25,122 nucleotides of DNA, from positions 1-25,122 of the forward strand of contig JAVKOQ010000596.1 in the NCBI GenBank assembly GCA_031835245.1, written 5' to 3'. A program made the position numbers and the translations under genes. Below, piece by piece: positions 9,298 through 18,314 of this stretch (positions within the stretch are counted from its first letter, which is position 1; the number at the start of each line of letters is the position of its first letter). The DNA is from Balamuthia mandrillaris. Lineage: Eukaryota; Discosea; Longamoebia; Balamuthiidae. The notes under the pieces were generated by a model. That model did not search any database and was not told where the DNA came from. It was given only the letters and a program-made list of their open reading frames with translations.

Positions 9298-9943
9298 TCC
9301 TTTTTTTTTTTGTTGTTGTTTTTTTAAACAAAACAAAATTGAGCTCTGCACCTTAAGTTAGTTATGTATCCTAAAGGTGAACAAACCAATGAAATAACAA
9401 AAATTGAGGTCATCGAAACAAAATGAGAAATAGCCAGGCGCTCGGGCAGCTGGTTGTTGGTTTATCGCAAGGAGGTGGGTCTGTCAGAGAAGGGTGGGCA
9501 AACCTGCGCGCAGGTCGGGCACGTGGTCTCGATGGTTATTCACATGTCTCAGTTCTGGTCCTTGAGCGTCGAGCAAGCCCACCCCAAGATCTTGCTCAAG
9601 GACAATCATTACATGTTGGAAAGGAGCCATGCTATCCTTTGGCCTGGGTCGAACCCAGGTCCCAGCAGGCAACGAGCGGTGGCTGTAAATCAACTGCTCG
9701 TTATTGATCTCGAATCCTCTTAGGAAAACTGTAAGTCCAGACCTAACCAACTCGGGTCTCCTAACCAACTAAGGAGTATACAGAATGAGACCTTTGCTCT
9801 AATGGCATAGGTCCAGATCCTGCGTTTTTTTTTTTCCTTGGCAGGAAGGTGTCCACATGGTCCACATGGCCCACCAAAGTCTGTTGGTCGGACAGCTTGT
9901 CTTTTCCCGCCATTTTGTTGAGGTGACCGTTACGAATACCAAG
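9298..9943. other. spacer with inverted repeats between aminotransferase and orphan gene
   Basis: No gene is supported. It holds a perfect 14-bp palindrome at 9502-9515 (core CCTGCGCGCAGG, which recurs at 10430-10441 inside the next gene), a long imperfect stem with TCCTTGAGC near 9562-9570 pairing with GCTCAAGGA near 9594-9602, and a nested GCCTGGG/CCCAGG hairpin around 9642-9669. A tRNA-like stretch is listed separately. A T-run of about 11 occurs near 9824-9835. Overlapping short frames on both strands here have no family features. Confidence 0.5.
9697..9776 (-). other. tRNA-like relic with two D-arm-like hairpins
   Basis: On the minus strand an A-box-like GAGTTGG (9747-9753) is followed 33 nt later by a B-box-like GGATTCGA (9710-9717), the spacing of a tRNA. 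The context CTGGACTTA resembles a tRNA-Leu anticodon arm. The T stem pairs poorly (about 3 of 5) and no acceptor stem closes, so it is not a functional tRNA. A second GTTGGTTA loop sits just upstream in a CTCCT/AGGAG hairpin, and a second B-box-like GTTCGACCC lies near 9645-9655. A tRNA-derived SINE fragment or decayed tRNA is the best reading. Confidence 0.3.
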
Positions 9944-9951
9944 TATAAATA
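9944..9951 (+). promoter_or_regulatory. TATA box of the orphan 132-aa gene
   Basis: TATAAATA on the plus strand, 107 bp upstream of the ATG at 10058, followed by a pyrimidine/adenine CACACA-rich leader. It is the best TATA box in the window. Confidence 0.6.
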
Positions 9952-10057
9952 AAGCAGCTCGGCGGCTCTTTTGGAGTTTTAAAACCTCACACACTCAACA
10001 CCTACTGGCACACAGACGGAAGACAGACATACAGACACAATTTTGCAGAAAGAAGAC

Positions 10058-10456
10058 ATGCAGCGAGTCAAAAAGTACACCCTCACTGCGCATCCTCAAT
10101 TATTTGAGAAGACATACTGGGGAAACCATGTCATGAGCCCGGACAAAGACCAGGCCATAATACATAATCGCAACGCTTTTGTGGCACAGTTTGGCATCAG
10201 GTCCTACGTGGACGGAGACAGACGTCCTGCCTATGTGCGAGCAAAGATCGACAGGAACAACAACCGCCACATGGACCACTGCGAGGTCTACAAAGACGAG
10301 CAGGGTGATTGGGTACTCCTTACCTCTCCTTGCCTCCCTGAAGAAGGGATACGTCATCTGGAGGCAAACGGGTGGCAAACCAGTCCGCCTTTGTACGCAG
10401 CCGGCGCCACCACGATGGTGATGGTCCTGCCTGCGCGCAGGCGAAACCGAAACTAA
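10058..10456 (+). CDS. orphan soluble protein (132 aa)
   Basis: I do not recognise this gene. It is intronless, 132 residues from the ATG at 10058, preceded by a strong TATA box and followed by AATAAA at 10558-10563. The protein is hydrophilic and mixed in charge, with an RAKIDRNNNRHMDHCEVY segment, the strand-like DEQGDWVLLTSP, and a basic C-terminus (LPARRRNRN). There is no signal peptide or membrane segment. Most other long genes here have introns, so a single short exon with a crisp TATA box sets it apart. A 14-bp palindrome (10429-10442) lies in its last codons. It could be a lineage-specific gene or one acquired by transfer. Confidence 0.6.
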   Translation: MQRVKKYTLTAHPQLFEKTYWGNHVMSPDKDQAIIHNRNAFVAQFGIRSYVDGDRRPAYVRAKIDRNNNRHMDHCEVYKDEQGDWVLLTSPCLPEEGIRHLEANGWQTSPPLYAAGATTMVMVLPARRRNRN

Positions 10457-10606
10457 GTGTTAAAAAACACGGGTTGGCTAGTCGCCATCACCGTTTCTTT
10501 TACCCTTTATTCCTGCCTGAAAGGCCAACAGAAGTTGCTCCTTCTGCCGACATAAACAATAAACTTCTTTTTAGAGTTCCATTTGAGTTTCTTGATAGCA
10601 AGAAAG

Positions 10607-11081
10607 ATGCTGCGCTTCTTATTGGGAAATGCAAAGACAGAGCAGACTCCCAACAACGCGACGGCTGCGCCAAGGCCCACTTTCGTCTACTTGGACGAGG
10701 AGCTTCTGTGCCCCATCGCTCACTCCAAGAACTCGTCTTGGCCCTGTCAGAGAAAGGGACGTCAGGACGTCCTTCAGGAAAGGAGAGAAGCTCGGCGTGC
10801 AGTACTATAGCCCCCACAACTTTGCTCCCCCAGACAAGACCCTGCTGCTCAGGTTCCTCCTCCGTTCCCTCCTGTTCTTTGTTCACTTTTCTCTTTCTAC
10901 TTCCCCCCTAGCACCTCTCCTTTCTAACCATGTGCATCACTTTCTGTACCACTGCGAGCTCTTCCGTAACGTTCATGTCCCCAGTGATAATAACTACTGG
11001 AGGAAGAGAAGAAGGGTTGCTCTGATGGAGGTCGTGGTACAGGCCCGAAGCGGTTGCACGATGAGCTCAGCACGTTGGTGA
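10607..11081 (+). other. unresolved coding-like stretch upstream of the F-box/Ras gene
   Basis: Protein-like composition in successive frames but no single satisfactory gene. Frame A from the ATG at 10607 gives a 67-residue peptide (FVYLDEELLCPIAHS) ending at 10810. Frame B, open from an ATG at 10629 to a stop at 11079-11081, reads sensibly from about 10760 (GEKLGVQYYSPHNFAPPDK) and again at 10940-11077. A third frame at 10994-11077 joins cleanly by GTGAGT (11078) and CAACAG (11131-11136) to the F-box exon. A polypyrimidine tract ending CTAG at 10911 suggests an intron. Options: mis-resolved 5' exons of the F-box/Ras gene, or a decayed separate gene. Confidence 0.3.
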
Positions 11082-11148
11082 GTTGAATACTTAATTTTTT
11101 TTCAAAAGCACTATTTATTTTTTTTAATAACAACAGAGAGGCGAAAGG

Positions 11149-12602
11149 ATGGAGCGAAAACGCAGAGAGGCTTTGTTCGATGCGCTACCGAACGAATTGA
11201 AGGTATCCTTCATCTCTTGCGTCAACTCTCATCCCTTCATAGGAGGAGAGATCTCTAACAACAAAATTAAAAACTACAGTTACAGCTGTTTGCGCTGTTG
11301 GACTTGTCTTCGGTGGTAAGCTGTCGTTTGACTTGTAAGCAGTGGGCTGCTTTGATCGAAGATGATATGCTTTGGAAGTGTTTCTTTCTGAGCCATTTCC
11401 CCCAGGCCAATGCTAAGGCACTCCAAGGAAACACATGGCAAGAAAAATACAAAGCCTACCATGGTCTTAGTACGTTTCTTCCGTTTCCAACAAGCTCACA
11501 CAAACAAGTGATCGTGCGAGTGCTTGCTTCCTTTCTTTCTTGCTCATTTGCTGCCTCGCAAACAGAACTCCATGTGACGGAAGGCTTTACTTTTTCGGAT
11601 TACCCCGTTGCTTTGAGCGAAGAGTACAAGGCCAGCAGAGACCAACGGCTAAAGGAGTTAAGGGACAGTGGAACATCCGAGTTAAAGACCGTGCTGATGG
11701 GCGCTGGAGGAGTGGGCTGTACTGCCCTCATTAGCCGCTTGTTAAACGACGACTTTCGCGAAGACTACGACCCTACCATCGAGGTTTGCATTGCAACAAT
11801 TTTTTTCATGTTTGCTCTTTGTGGGAGCTCCTCCTCCTTGACCATGTGTTTTGTTTTTGCCTTTAGGACACTTATGTAGCCCATGTGAGCTGCAAAGGGA
11901 AGTCTTTCCTTTTGAACATGCTTGATACCGCTGGCCAAGAAGAATATTCTGTATATCTCTCTTTGTTCTCATTCTTGTTCTGTTGCTTCTTATTGTTACT
12001 TCTCCTTGCTAACTATGAACATAGGCAATGCGGGACCAGTGGATAAGACCAGGTCAAGGCTTCATGGTTGTCTTTAGCTTGGACAGTCACAAGTCTTTTT
12101 TGGACGTGTGGAACTTAATGGGACAAACGCTCCGCGTGAAGGACACAGACAGGGTGCCAGTTGTGTTGGTTGGCAACAAAGCTGACTTGCAACAAGATCA
12201 ACGAATCACGGATGAAGCCATACAGCATTGTGCTCGTTCTTTTAGCTGTCCTTATTTTCGGGTAACCTTTTTTTTCTTCTCTTCCATTCTCTCCTTTCTT
12301 CTCTCGTGTCTGTCATTCTCTCTTTCAACTCTTCTCTCTTCCCTCTGCTTTCTCTCTTCTTCTTTCTCTTCTTCTTTCTCTCTTCTCTCTTCTCCACTCA
12401 AAACTCTCTCTTCTTTCCTCGTCTCCCACTCAAAATTCCATTCAAAAAAAATAAATAGGTATCAGCAAAGACAGGAGAAAACGTGAAGCAAGCCTACTTT
12501 GCTTTGCTTGAGGTCACCGCAGGCTCAACGACCCCACCTGCAGCAAAACCGAACAAACCGAAGAAGGGCTTTTTGCGCAAGCTCCTCTTCCCCTTCTCGT
12601 GA
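11149..12602 (+). CDS. F-box / Ras-like GTPase fusion protein with P-loop Lys to Cys
   Basis: Six exons (11149-11202, 11280-11469, 11566-11783, 11867-11950, 12025-12261, 12459-12602), phases consistent, 308 residues. Residues 11-58 form an F-box (LPNELKLQLFALLDL, CRLTCKQWAALI, DDMLWKCFF), the motif that docks on Skp1 in SCF ubiquitin ligases. Residues 121-280 form a Ras-family G domain: G1 GAGGVGCT (127-134), switch I YDPTIE (Thr152), G3 DTAGQEE (174-180), G4 NKAD (233-236), G5 SAK (263-265). The near-universal P-loop Lys is Cys133, while the other G motifs are kept. There is no CAAX box; the tail is basic (KPKKGFLRKLLFPFS). The intron between exons 2 and 3 is 96 bp and open, so retention would keep frame. 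The 5' end may extend upstream of 11149. Intron 5 (12262-12458) is CT-rich. Confidence 0.85.
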
Positions 12603-12950
12603 TGAGGTTACCGCATTGTATCATGATAAAGACCGAGCTCCGTTTCTCTGCTACTTCGGCTAGAAGTGCTTCAATTTTAGCGTTGGGTGGTCGTGAAGGC
12701 TGGTAGCACTGCCCCAGACGCTACCATCTCCCCTACGGTGCCGTTGGTCGTGGAGAGATGGTCTCATCGGCGTCTGTGGGCACTGCTCCTTCTCCTTGGC
12801 TACGAACTCATGACGACACGATAAATCATCGTGACGACACGAATTATTCCGAATTTTTTTTTATGTGAAGAAAAAGCGACAAAACTAAAAAAGAAGTCAA
12901 AATTTTCTCGCGCGAGGAAGCCAAGCGCAACCGCAGAAGAGAAGAAGTAG
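12603..12950. other. spacer with long imperfect hairpin and direct repeats
   Basis: No open frame of note. 12704-12788 forms an imperfect inverted repeat with three paired blocks: AGCACTGCCC with GGGCACTGCT, CAGACGC with GCGTCTG, and ACCATCTC with GAGATGGT. Just downstream an 11-bp direct repeat TGACGACACGA occurs at 12811-12821 and 12832-12842 (21-bp period). The direct repeats lie about 110-140 bp before the next ATG and could be promoter elements; the hairpin could be a structured RNA or a small non-autonomous element. Confidence 0.5.
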
Positions 12951-13591
12951 ATGGGTCAGAAGCAAAGTAATACACGCCAGCCAGAGTTCCTTCGTTCGGC
13001 TCCAGGTGTGTCCTACAACGGCTATGGAGGTTCTTCCTCCTTCTCCTCTGCCTCTTCCACCAACGAGCCTCGCAGAGATGAACGGAAGAAAGGCAAGGAC
13101 CACTACGTCGACCCCAAGACCAAAGGCAAGAAGAACATCACCCACGAGAACTGCGTTCGCCTCTTCGAGGAGAGCATGCAGGGCCTCGCTCAGAACCCCA
13201 AGAGCAGCCTCCACGCCGACAACCGCCTGAGCTGCCTCTGCTTCCTGGAGGACAATTGGGCCGAGCTCACCGAGACCAAGGAGCAGAGGAGGAAGCTGGT
13301 GGAGCAGCTCTCAGAGGCGGCGTTGAAGGAGGTGCTCCTCAGCGACCACCTCACCGTCAACTCGGAGCTGGACTGCTTGTTGTTGTTGGGCTCGTGGGCC
13401 GTGCTTCAACTGCAGAAAGAAGAAGAAGCAGAGAAGCAGAAGAACAAGGAGGTGGAGAGCAGCGGAGGCAGCAATGATAATAAAGAGAAGCGGAAGAAGA
13501 CGGTGACCATTCAGTTGACCGAGTCGGGGGAAAAGAAGGAAGAGAAAAAGGAACACGATCCGTCTACTTCAGAAAGCAAAACCGCAGGTTT

Positions 13592-13633
<42 letters not shown>

Positions 13634-15489
13634 TGCACTATTGTTAGATATTGGTTTGACTTCTACTGCTAACTTGCTATGAAATATGTTTGTTTTATTT
13701 TCTGCTGCAGAGCCCAATCTGAGAGGAACAGCTGGTCTTTATGGAACCATAAGCAAAGGTGTAAACATATTGTTGGAAAAGCAATCTTGTACGTTGTTTC
13801 TTGTTATCCATGTTTTCATTGCGTTCAACTTATCCCTTTGTTTTGTCTTTTGTTGGCTGTATGTTGCTTGTGGTGTTATTTTATTTTATTTTATTGGTCC
13901 TAAGCCGATTCTGAGCAAGGAGAAAGCAAACAAGAAAAAGAAAAGACCCCGAGGAAAGAGAGTAGCAAGGAAGCAGAGGAAGAGGAAGAAAATGAACAGG
14001 AAGAGGAGGAAGAGGAAGATGAAGGACCTCGCCCTGTGGTAAATCTGCGAGGCACCAAAGGTTTGTTCGCTTCCATGGAACACGGTGTCAAAAAGGTGTG
14101 TAATACCTACATGCTATTTTCTATTTCTCTCTCTCTCTCTCTCTCTCTCTCGCTCTCTTGTTTTTTCTTTGAAATAACTCCAACAAATATACACAGGCAT
14201 TGTCAGAATCCACCGAAGCTGTCAGTGAAAAAGAACAACAGCCACAAGAGAGTGCGGAACATCGTTCCGCGAGAGAAAAGGAGGAAGAAATGTTGGCAGA
14301 CGTCATGAAACAAATGGAAGAAGCAGAAAAGGAAGAAAAGAAATCGAAGAAGCAGCGAAAACAGAAGCAGAGGAAAGAGAAGAAAGAAAAGAAGAAAGAT
14401 AAAGGCAAGGATAAAGTTGCTACAGATGAGGAGGGGCAAGACACGCCTTTCTTGTACACTAACGAGTTCACTCAGAAGCTACGAGAGAAGATGAGCCCAT
14501 TGATAATTTACATTCGATTCCCGATGTTGGCTGATATGGAGCTAGAAGGTCTTGAAGCAGAAAAAGATCTCATTCCAGTGGAGCTTTTGACAGAAGTACT
14601 TCTTTTTATGCTATACTTTTGCTCCTTCTTTTGTATCTTTTATTTCACCAGAACTTATCCATATAGCAAACAGGCTGTTAGACAACGTTTAAGTATCAAA
14701 CAACTCCCAGCTGGAAAGAACCCAACCCCAGAAGAGGAGTTGAGGGCCAGAAGATTGCGTTCTCGAAACTATAACGTGCCGCGATGGGACGACTCCAAAA
14801 AGTCAACATACATTGGCCTCAGCGAAAACGACACTATTGCTTCCTTGCTTCCCAGTGCCACCTGCTCCGTGAAGAGGACCATTGTAGGTTCTAAATGCTT
14901 CTCTTCAGGTTCGTCTTTTTGTCCAGCTCTGCTCCTATCTTGTATCCGTTCCTCCTTGCATCTCACCTGAAACAATTCGTGTTAAATAACAGGAAGGAAC
15001 ACGTGGAGTGTTGAATTACTGACAGATCCTAACTGTCACACCTCCGTCGGTGTGGTCGGCCCTTCGTTTTCCCTCAACAACGACATCCTAGGTGTCGCCG
15101 AAAACTCTTGGGCTCTCTGCGTATATCCCGGCCCTCACCACAGCCAACAATCTACTAGGTTTTCTACTCCGCCTTTTTGTTTATTTTCTCGGCTCACTTG
15201 TTCTCTCTTGTTCTCTCTTCTCTTCTCTCTTCCGTAATTCCTCTGTATGTTTATATGTCTTTCTCTCTTTCTAATTCTATCTTCGTTTTCTATGTCAAGA
15301 CGAAACGCAACTTCAGTGGGTACTCGTGCGCCAAAGGGAACCATCATTGACATGGAATTGGATTTGGATGCCGGCACCCTCAAGTTCTTCAGGGCTGGTG
15401 CTCTGCTCTGGTCTTGCACTGGCCTCAAGGGTCCCCTCTATCCTGCTGCTTCTCTGTGCCACGGCACCGAGAGCATCAAACTGCGCTGA
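12951..15489 (+). CDS. SPRY-domain protein, predicted N-myristoylated (631 aa)
   Basis: Seven exons (12951-13587, 13711-13788, 13905-14095, 14197-14595, 14674-14908, 14993-15158, 15300-15489), phases consistent. It begins MGQKQSN, a good N-myristoylation motif (Gly2, Ser6). An N-terminal helical region (about 60-160) is unrecognised. Lys/Glu-rich low-complexity stretches (about 165-210, 240-280, 320-375) flank two copies of a short repeat, NLRGTAGLYG (from about 215) and NLRGTKGLFA (from about 285). The C-terminus is a SPRY domain (about 500-631): FSSGRNTWSVEL, VGVVG, GTIIDMELDLDAGTLKFF, GLKGPLYPAASL. SPRY domains bind peptides or proteins, often in ubiquitin-ligase or signalling adaptors. 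Exons 5/6 were joined at the donor that restores the SSGR-W-VE motif. Introns 1 and 3 carry (CT)n. AATAAA at 15547-15552. Membrane tethering is inferred. Confidence 0.82.
13594..13629. repeat. (CT)n microsatellite in SPRY gene intron 1
   Basis: About 17 CT units directly downstream of the GTTTGT donor; pyrimidine on the transcribed sense strand. Confidence 0.9.
14126..14159. repeat. (CT)n microsatellite in SPRY gene intron 3
   Basis: CT run in the intron between exons 3 and 4, sense strand pyrimidine. Confidence 0.9.
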
Positions 15490-15546
15490 AAACGGTTTTT
15501 TTTTTTCCTTAAATCCCTTCGAACACTCCTTGTTGCACTTTGAGTA

Positions 15547-15552
15547 AATAAA
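15547..15552 (+). terminator. polyadenylation signal of the SPRY gene
   Basis: AATAAA 58 bp after the TGA stop, preceded by a T-run. Confidence 0.6.
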
Positions 15553-15664
15553 CACAACATTTTTATTATTCTTTAGGGATCTGCTTTGCAGTTATATTGC
15601 TCATTCATTACAGGTTTATGAGAGGTCAAACAGAATCCACAAAGCAAACAAAGAAAGAAAAACG

Positions 15665-15997
15665 ATGAACGCAGCGGCACCGAGCAAGGGAGAAAGTTCT
15701 GCACACCCGCTGGGTTCCCCACAGAACCCTTTCCCCACCAAGGGGGACGACAGGTGTAGGTTGTATGTCACTGTGGTGGAGGCTCGTGGTTTGAGAGCCG
15801 GTGATTCCAACGGGAGCTCTGATCCTTATGTTAAGTTAGTTTTTAACGCTTCTTTTATGCAGGAAAGTAAACAGCTCACCTGGACCCTGTTTTTCTTCTT
15901 CTTCCAAAGGTTAATGGATGGCCAAGGTTTGCACATGAAAGGCAATTCGTACAAAACCGCTGTCAAGAAGAAGACTCTCAACCCAGTGTGGTACATG

Positions 15998-16041
<44 letters not shown>

Positions 16042-17168
16042 CTCCCCTCTCTCTCTCTTTCTCTCTCTTTCACTTTCGTCGTTTCTCTTTCTCTTTCTCT
16101 TTCTCTTTCTCTTTCTCTTTCTGCTATAACCTGCTTCATTAAAAGGAACCAGAGTTGGGAGTTCGATTGTAACTACAAGTTATCCTTCTTGGAGTTTCGT
16201 GTCTACGACCACGATGTGTTTTCCAAGGACGACGAGCTAGGTTATGTCTACGTTCCTGTGGACCATCTACTTGACCAACAGGAGCATGAACGTTGGTATT
16301 ATCTTCGTCCTCTTCAGGTACGTGGTTTGTTTTGTTTTATGTTGTTGGCATACTCAAAACAATCCGAAACACAGGGAGAGTTGAAGCTGAAGCTAAGGAT
16401 GGAGCTGGGGTTCCCTGTCTTACTTCTAGGACAAGCGGCGGTAATTCACAGGGATGAAGCAAAGGAACGGTCTTCCATGCTGTTTGGCCTCGGGTGGGAT
16501 GTCTCTCCGGAGAGGAAGGACCACGTGAACTTGGATGCTTCTGTCATCGGATTCTCCATCATCGAAAAGACGGATAAAAGTATTGGCTTTGCTCTCTTCG
16601 TTGCTTCTCTTCTTTGTTGCTGACTTGGGTTGTTCGTCTCTCGCAGAAGGAAACGCCATAAAGAAGTTGAAAGTGTGCGAGATGGTTACAGAAAAACGCA
16701 TGATAGGCTTTAACGGAGCTGTCGTTCACTCTGGCGATAGCATATCCGGTTTGTTGTTATTCTCCTTCCTTGCTTTATGTCGTCTATTGCTCACTTCGTT
16801 TCTGCAAAGGTGAAGGTACAGGAGATGATGAGGAGATCAGCGTGGACGTCGCGTCGCTTGCCCCCGATACGATCCTTGCCTTTGTCGTGACCTCGTTCTC
16901 CCACCAAAAGTTCTCTCAGCTGAAGTCGGCCTATGTTCGTTGCAGGCTCAAGGACGAGCAGGCCACGCGCACCTTTGCCTACTCTCGATTGGGCGGGCAG
17001 GAGGACCTGCAAGGAACCGGCCTGCTGGTCGGCTACATGTACAGGTACGAGGGGGAGGAATGGCGCTACAAGGCGGTGCAGGAGGTCAGCCCCACGGCCA
17101 GCAAGGCGGAAGACATGGTCTCCACCGTCCTTCGCTTTGTGGAGAAGGACCACCTCTCCTCCGCATGA
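15665..17168 (+). CDS. C2 / TerD fusion protein (362 aa)
   Basis: Six exons (15665-15834, 15910-15990, 16146-16317, 16375-16579, 16647-16748, 16810-17168), phases consistent. Residues 31-150 form a C2 domain with all five usual Ca2+-ligand aspartates (D47, D53, D105, D107 and D112/D113) and the NPVWNQSWEF strand. Residues 175-357 form a TerD (tellurium-resistance/stress) domain: LFGLGWD, VNLDASV, VVHSGDSISGEGTGDDEEISVD, and the late EEWRYKAV strand. C2 domains bind membranes in response to Ca2+; TerD domains also bind Ca2+ and are known in bacteria and in Dictyostelium CABP1. A soluble Ca2+-responsive membrane-binding protein is inferred. No transmembrane segment. The second intron carries (CT)n and (CTTT)n repeats. 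Confidence 0.88.
15998..16123. repeat. (CT)n plus (TTTCTC)n repeat in C2-TerD intron 2
   Basis: CT dinucleotides to about 16037, an irregular CTCTCCC stretch, then hexameric TTTCTC repeats from about 16085 to 16121, all inside one 155-bp intron on the sense strand. Confidence 0.85.
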
Positions 17169-17461
17169 AAAAATAATCATCAGTGGACGCTGCGGCGTAT
17201 TATGGGATGTGAAAATGAGGAAACTGAAGGAGTCATGTTGTTGTCCATGGAAGTTCGGCGTATATTTGCTAATTCACCTGTGGGACAGTTTGGAACCTGG
17301 CTCTGGACGGGGTCGTGTATCTTGCTGACACGTAACAAATGGCCTGAAGTTAGTGGACAAAAAGAAAAAGGAGACTTTTCTCTCTCTGTCTTTTTCTTTC
17401 TTCTTTTTTTTGTTGTAAACAAACAAACAAGTCGAACCACCAGAAGAAGAAGGAAAAAAAA

Positions 17462-18314
17462 ATGGAAGGAGCCAGCAGCAACGAGTACGTGGCCAAGAAC
17501 GTGGAGAACTTCAAGAGGGTCAAGGAGATGGTGGCCGAAACCTCTGGGTGGACCGAGGAGAAGAACGAGGGCGGCGCCGTTCTGTACAGCAGGGAGGTCT
17601 CTGGCAGCCCCCTCCGTTGCTACAAGGTCGTGTCCGACATCAACGCCACTCCCAAGGAGCTCGCTGAGCTGCTCTACGGCTTCAAGTTCGAGGAGTGGAA
17701 CAAGATGGACTCCAACGTTACCGCCTGGCGCGTGGTCGAAGAAATTGATGACAAGAACAAGGTCATCCACCAGGTGAACAAGCTGCCCTGGCCTTTGTGG
17801 GCAAGGTTTGTTTTTTCCACACCACCAATCCCCCTTTTTTTTTCTTTTTTTCTTTTTCATCATTTGTTTTTGCTGCTTCGTTTGATATCTTTTTCATTCC
17901 CTCTCTTGTGTTCGTTTTTTGATTATTCAGCTGCTTTTGCCCTCTGTTTCGATTTCGTTTTTGATTATTTTTTGTTTTGCTGTTTTTTTCTCATCTCTCT
18001 CTGTTGAAACTTTTTCAAACCAACACAGAGATGTATGCATCATCTGCTCCTTCGTGGAGGAGAACGGAACCTACTACCTGGTGTACGTGTCCGTGGACCA
18101 CCCCCAGGCCCCCCGCGATGACAGCCAATACGTCAGGGCCGACCTCCTGCTCAGCGGCTACGTCTTTGCCCCCTCCGCCGACGGGCAGGGCACCACCATG
18201 ACGAGGGTCATCCACTTGGACGCCGCCGGCAACATCCCCTCCTCCGTCATCAACTCCTCCGCCAAGAGCTTGCACGGACTGCCCGCCAAGATCAGGGCTG
18301 CTGCTGGCAAGTAA
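17462..18314 (+). CDS. START-domain lipid-binding protein (209 aa)
   Basis: Two exons (17462-17805, 18029-18314; phase 2 junction) give 209 residues that are nearly all START domain. Typical features are GWTEEKNEGGAVLYSREVSGSPLRCYKV (given here only as a region, residues 29-56), an ELAELLYGFKFEEWNKMD helix region, the WPLWARDVCIIC junction (compare R-D-Y/F in PCTP/StAR proteins), YLVYVSVDHPQAP, and the C-terminal helix AKSLHGLPAKIRAAAGK. START proteins bind a lipid or sterol in a hydrophobic tunnel. There is no signal peptide or membrane anchor, so a cytosolic PCTP-like transfer protein is likely; the ligand cannot be told. Codons are strongly C/G-ending, like exon 5 of the aminotransferase, suggesting high expression. 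Confidence 0.85.

Noticed and set aside
9697-9776. A functional tRNA gene
   Set aside because: The T stem has two mismatches and no acceptor stem pairs; kept only as a tRNA-like relic.
17180-17863. 227-residue minus-strand frame opposite the START gene, and plus-strand frame at 17202
   Set aside because: Overlap START exon 1 in other frames and read through the short spacer; no conserved features.
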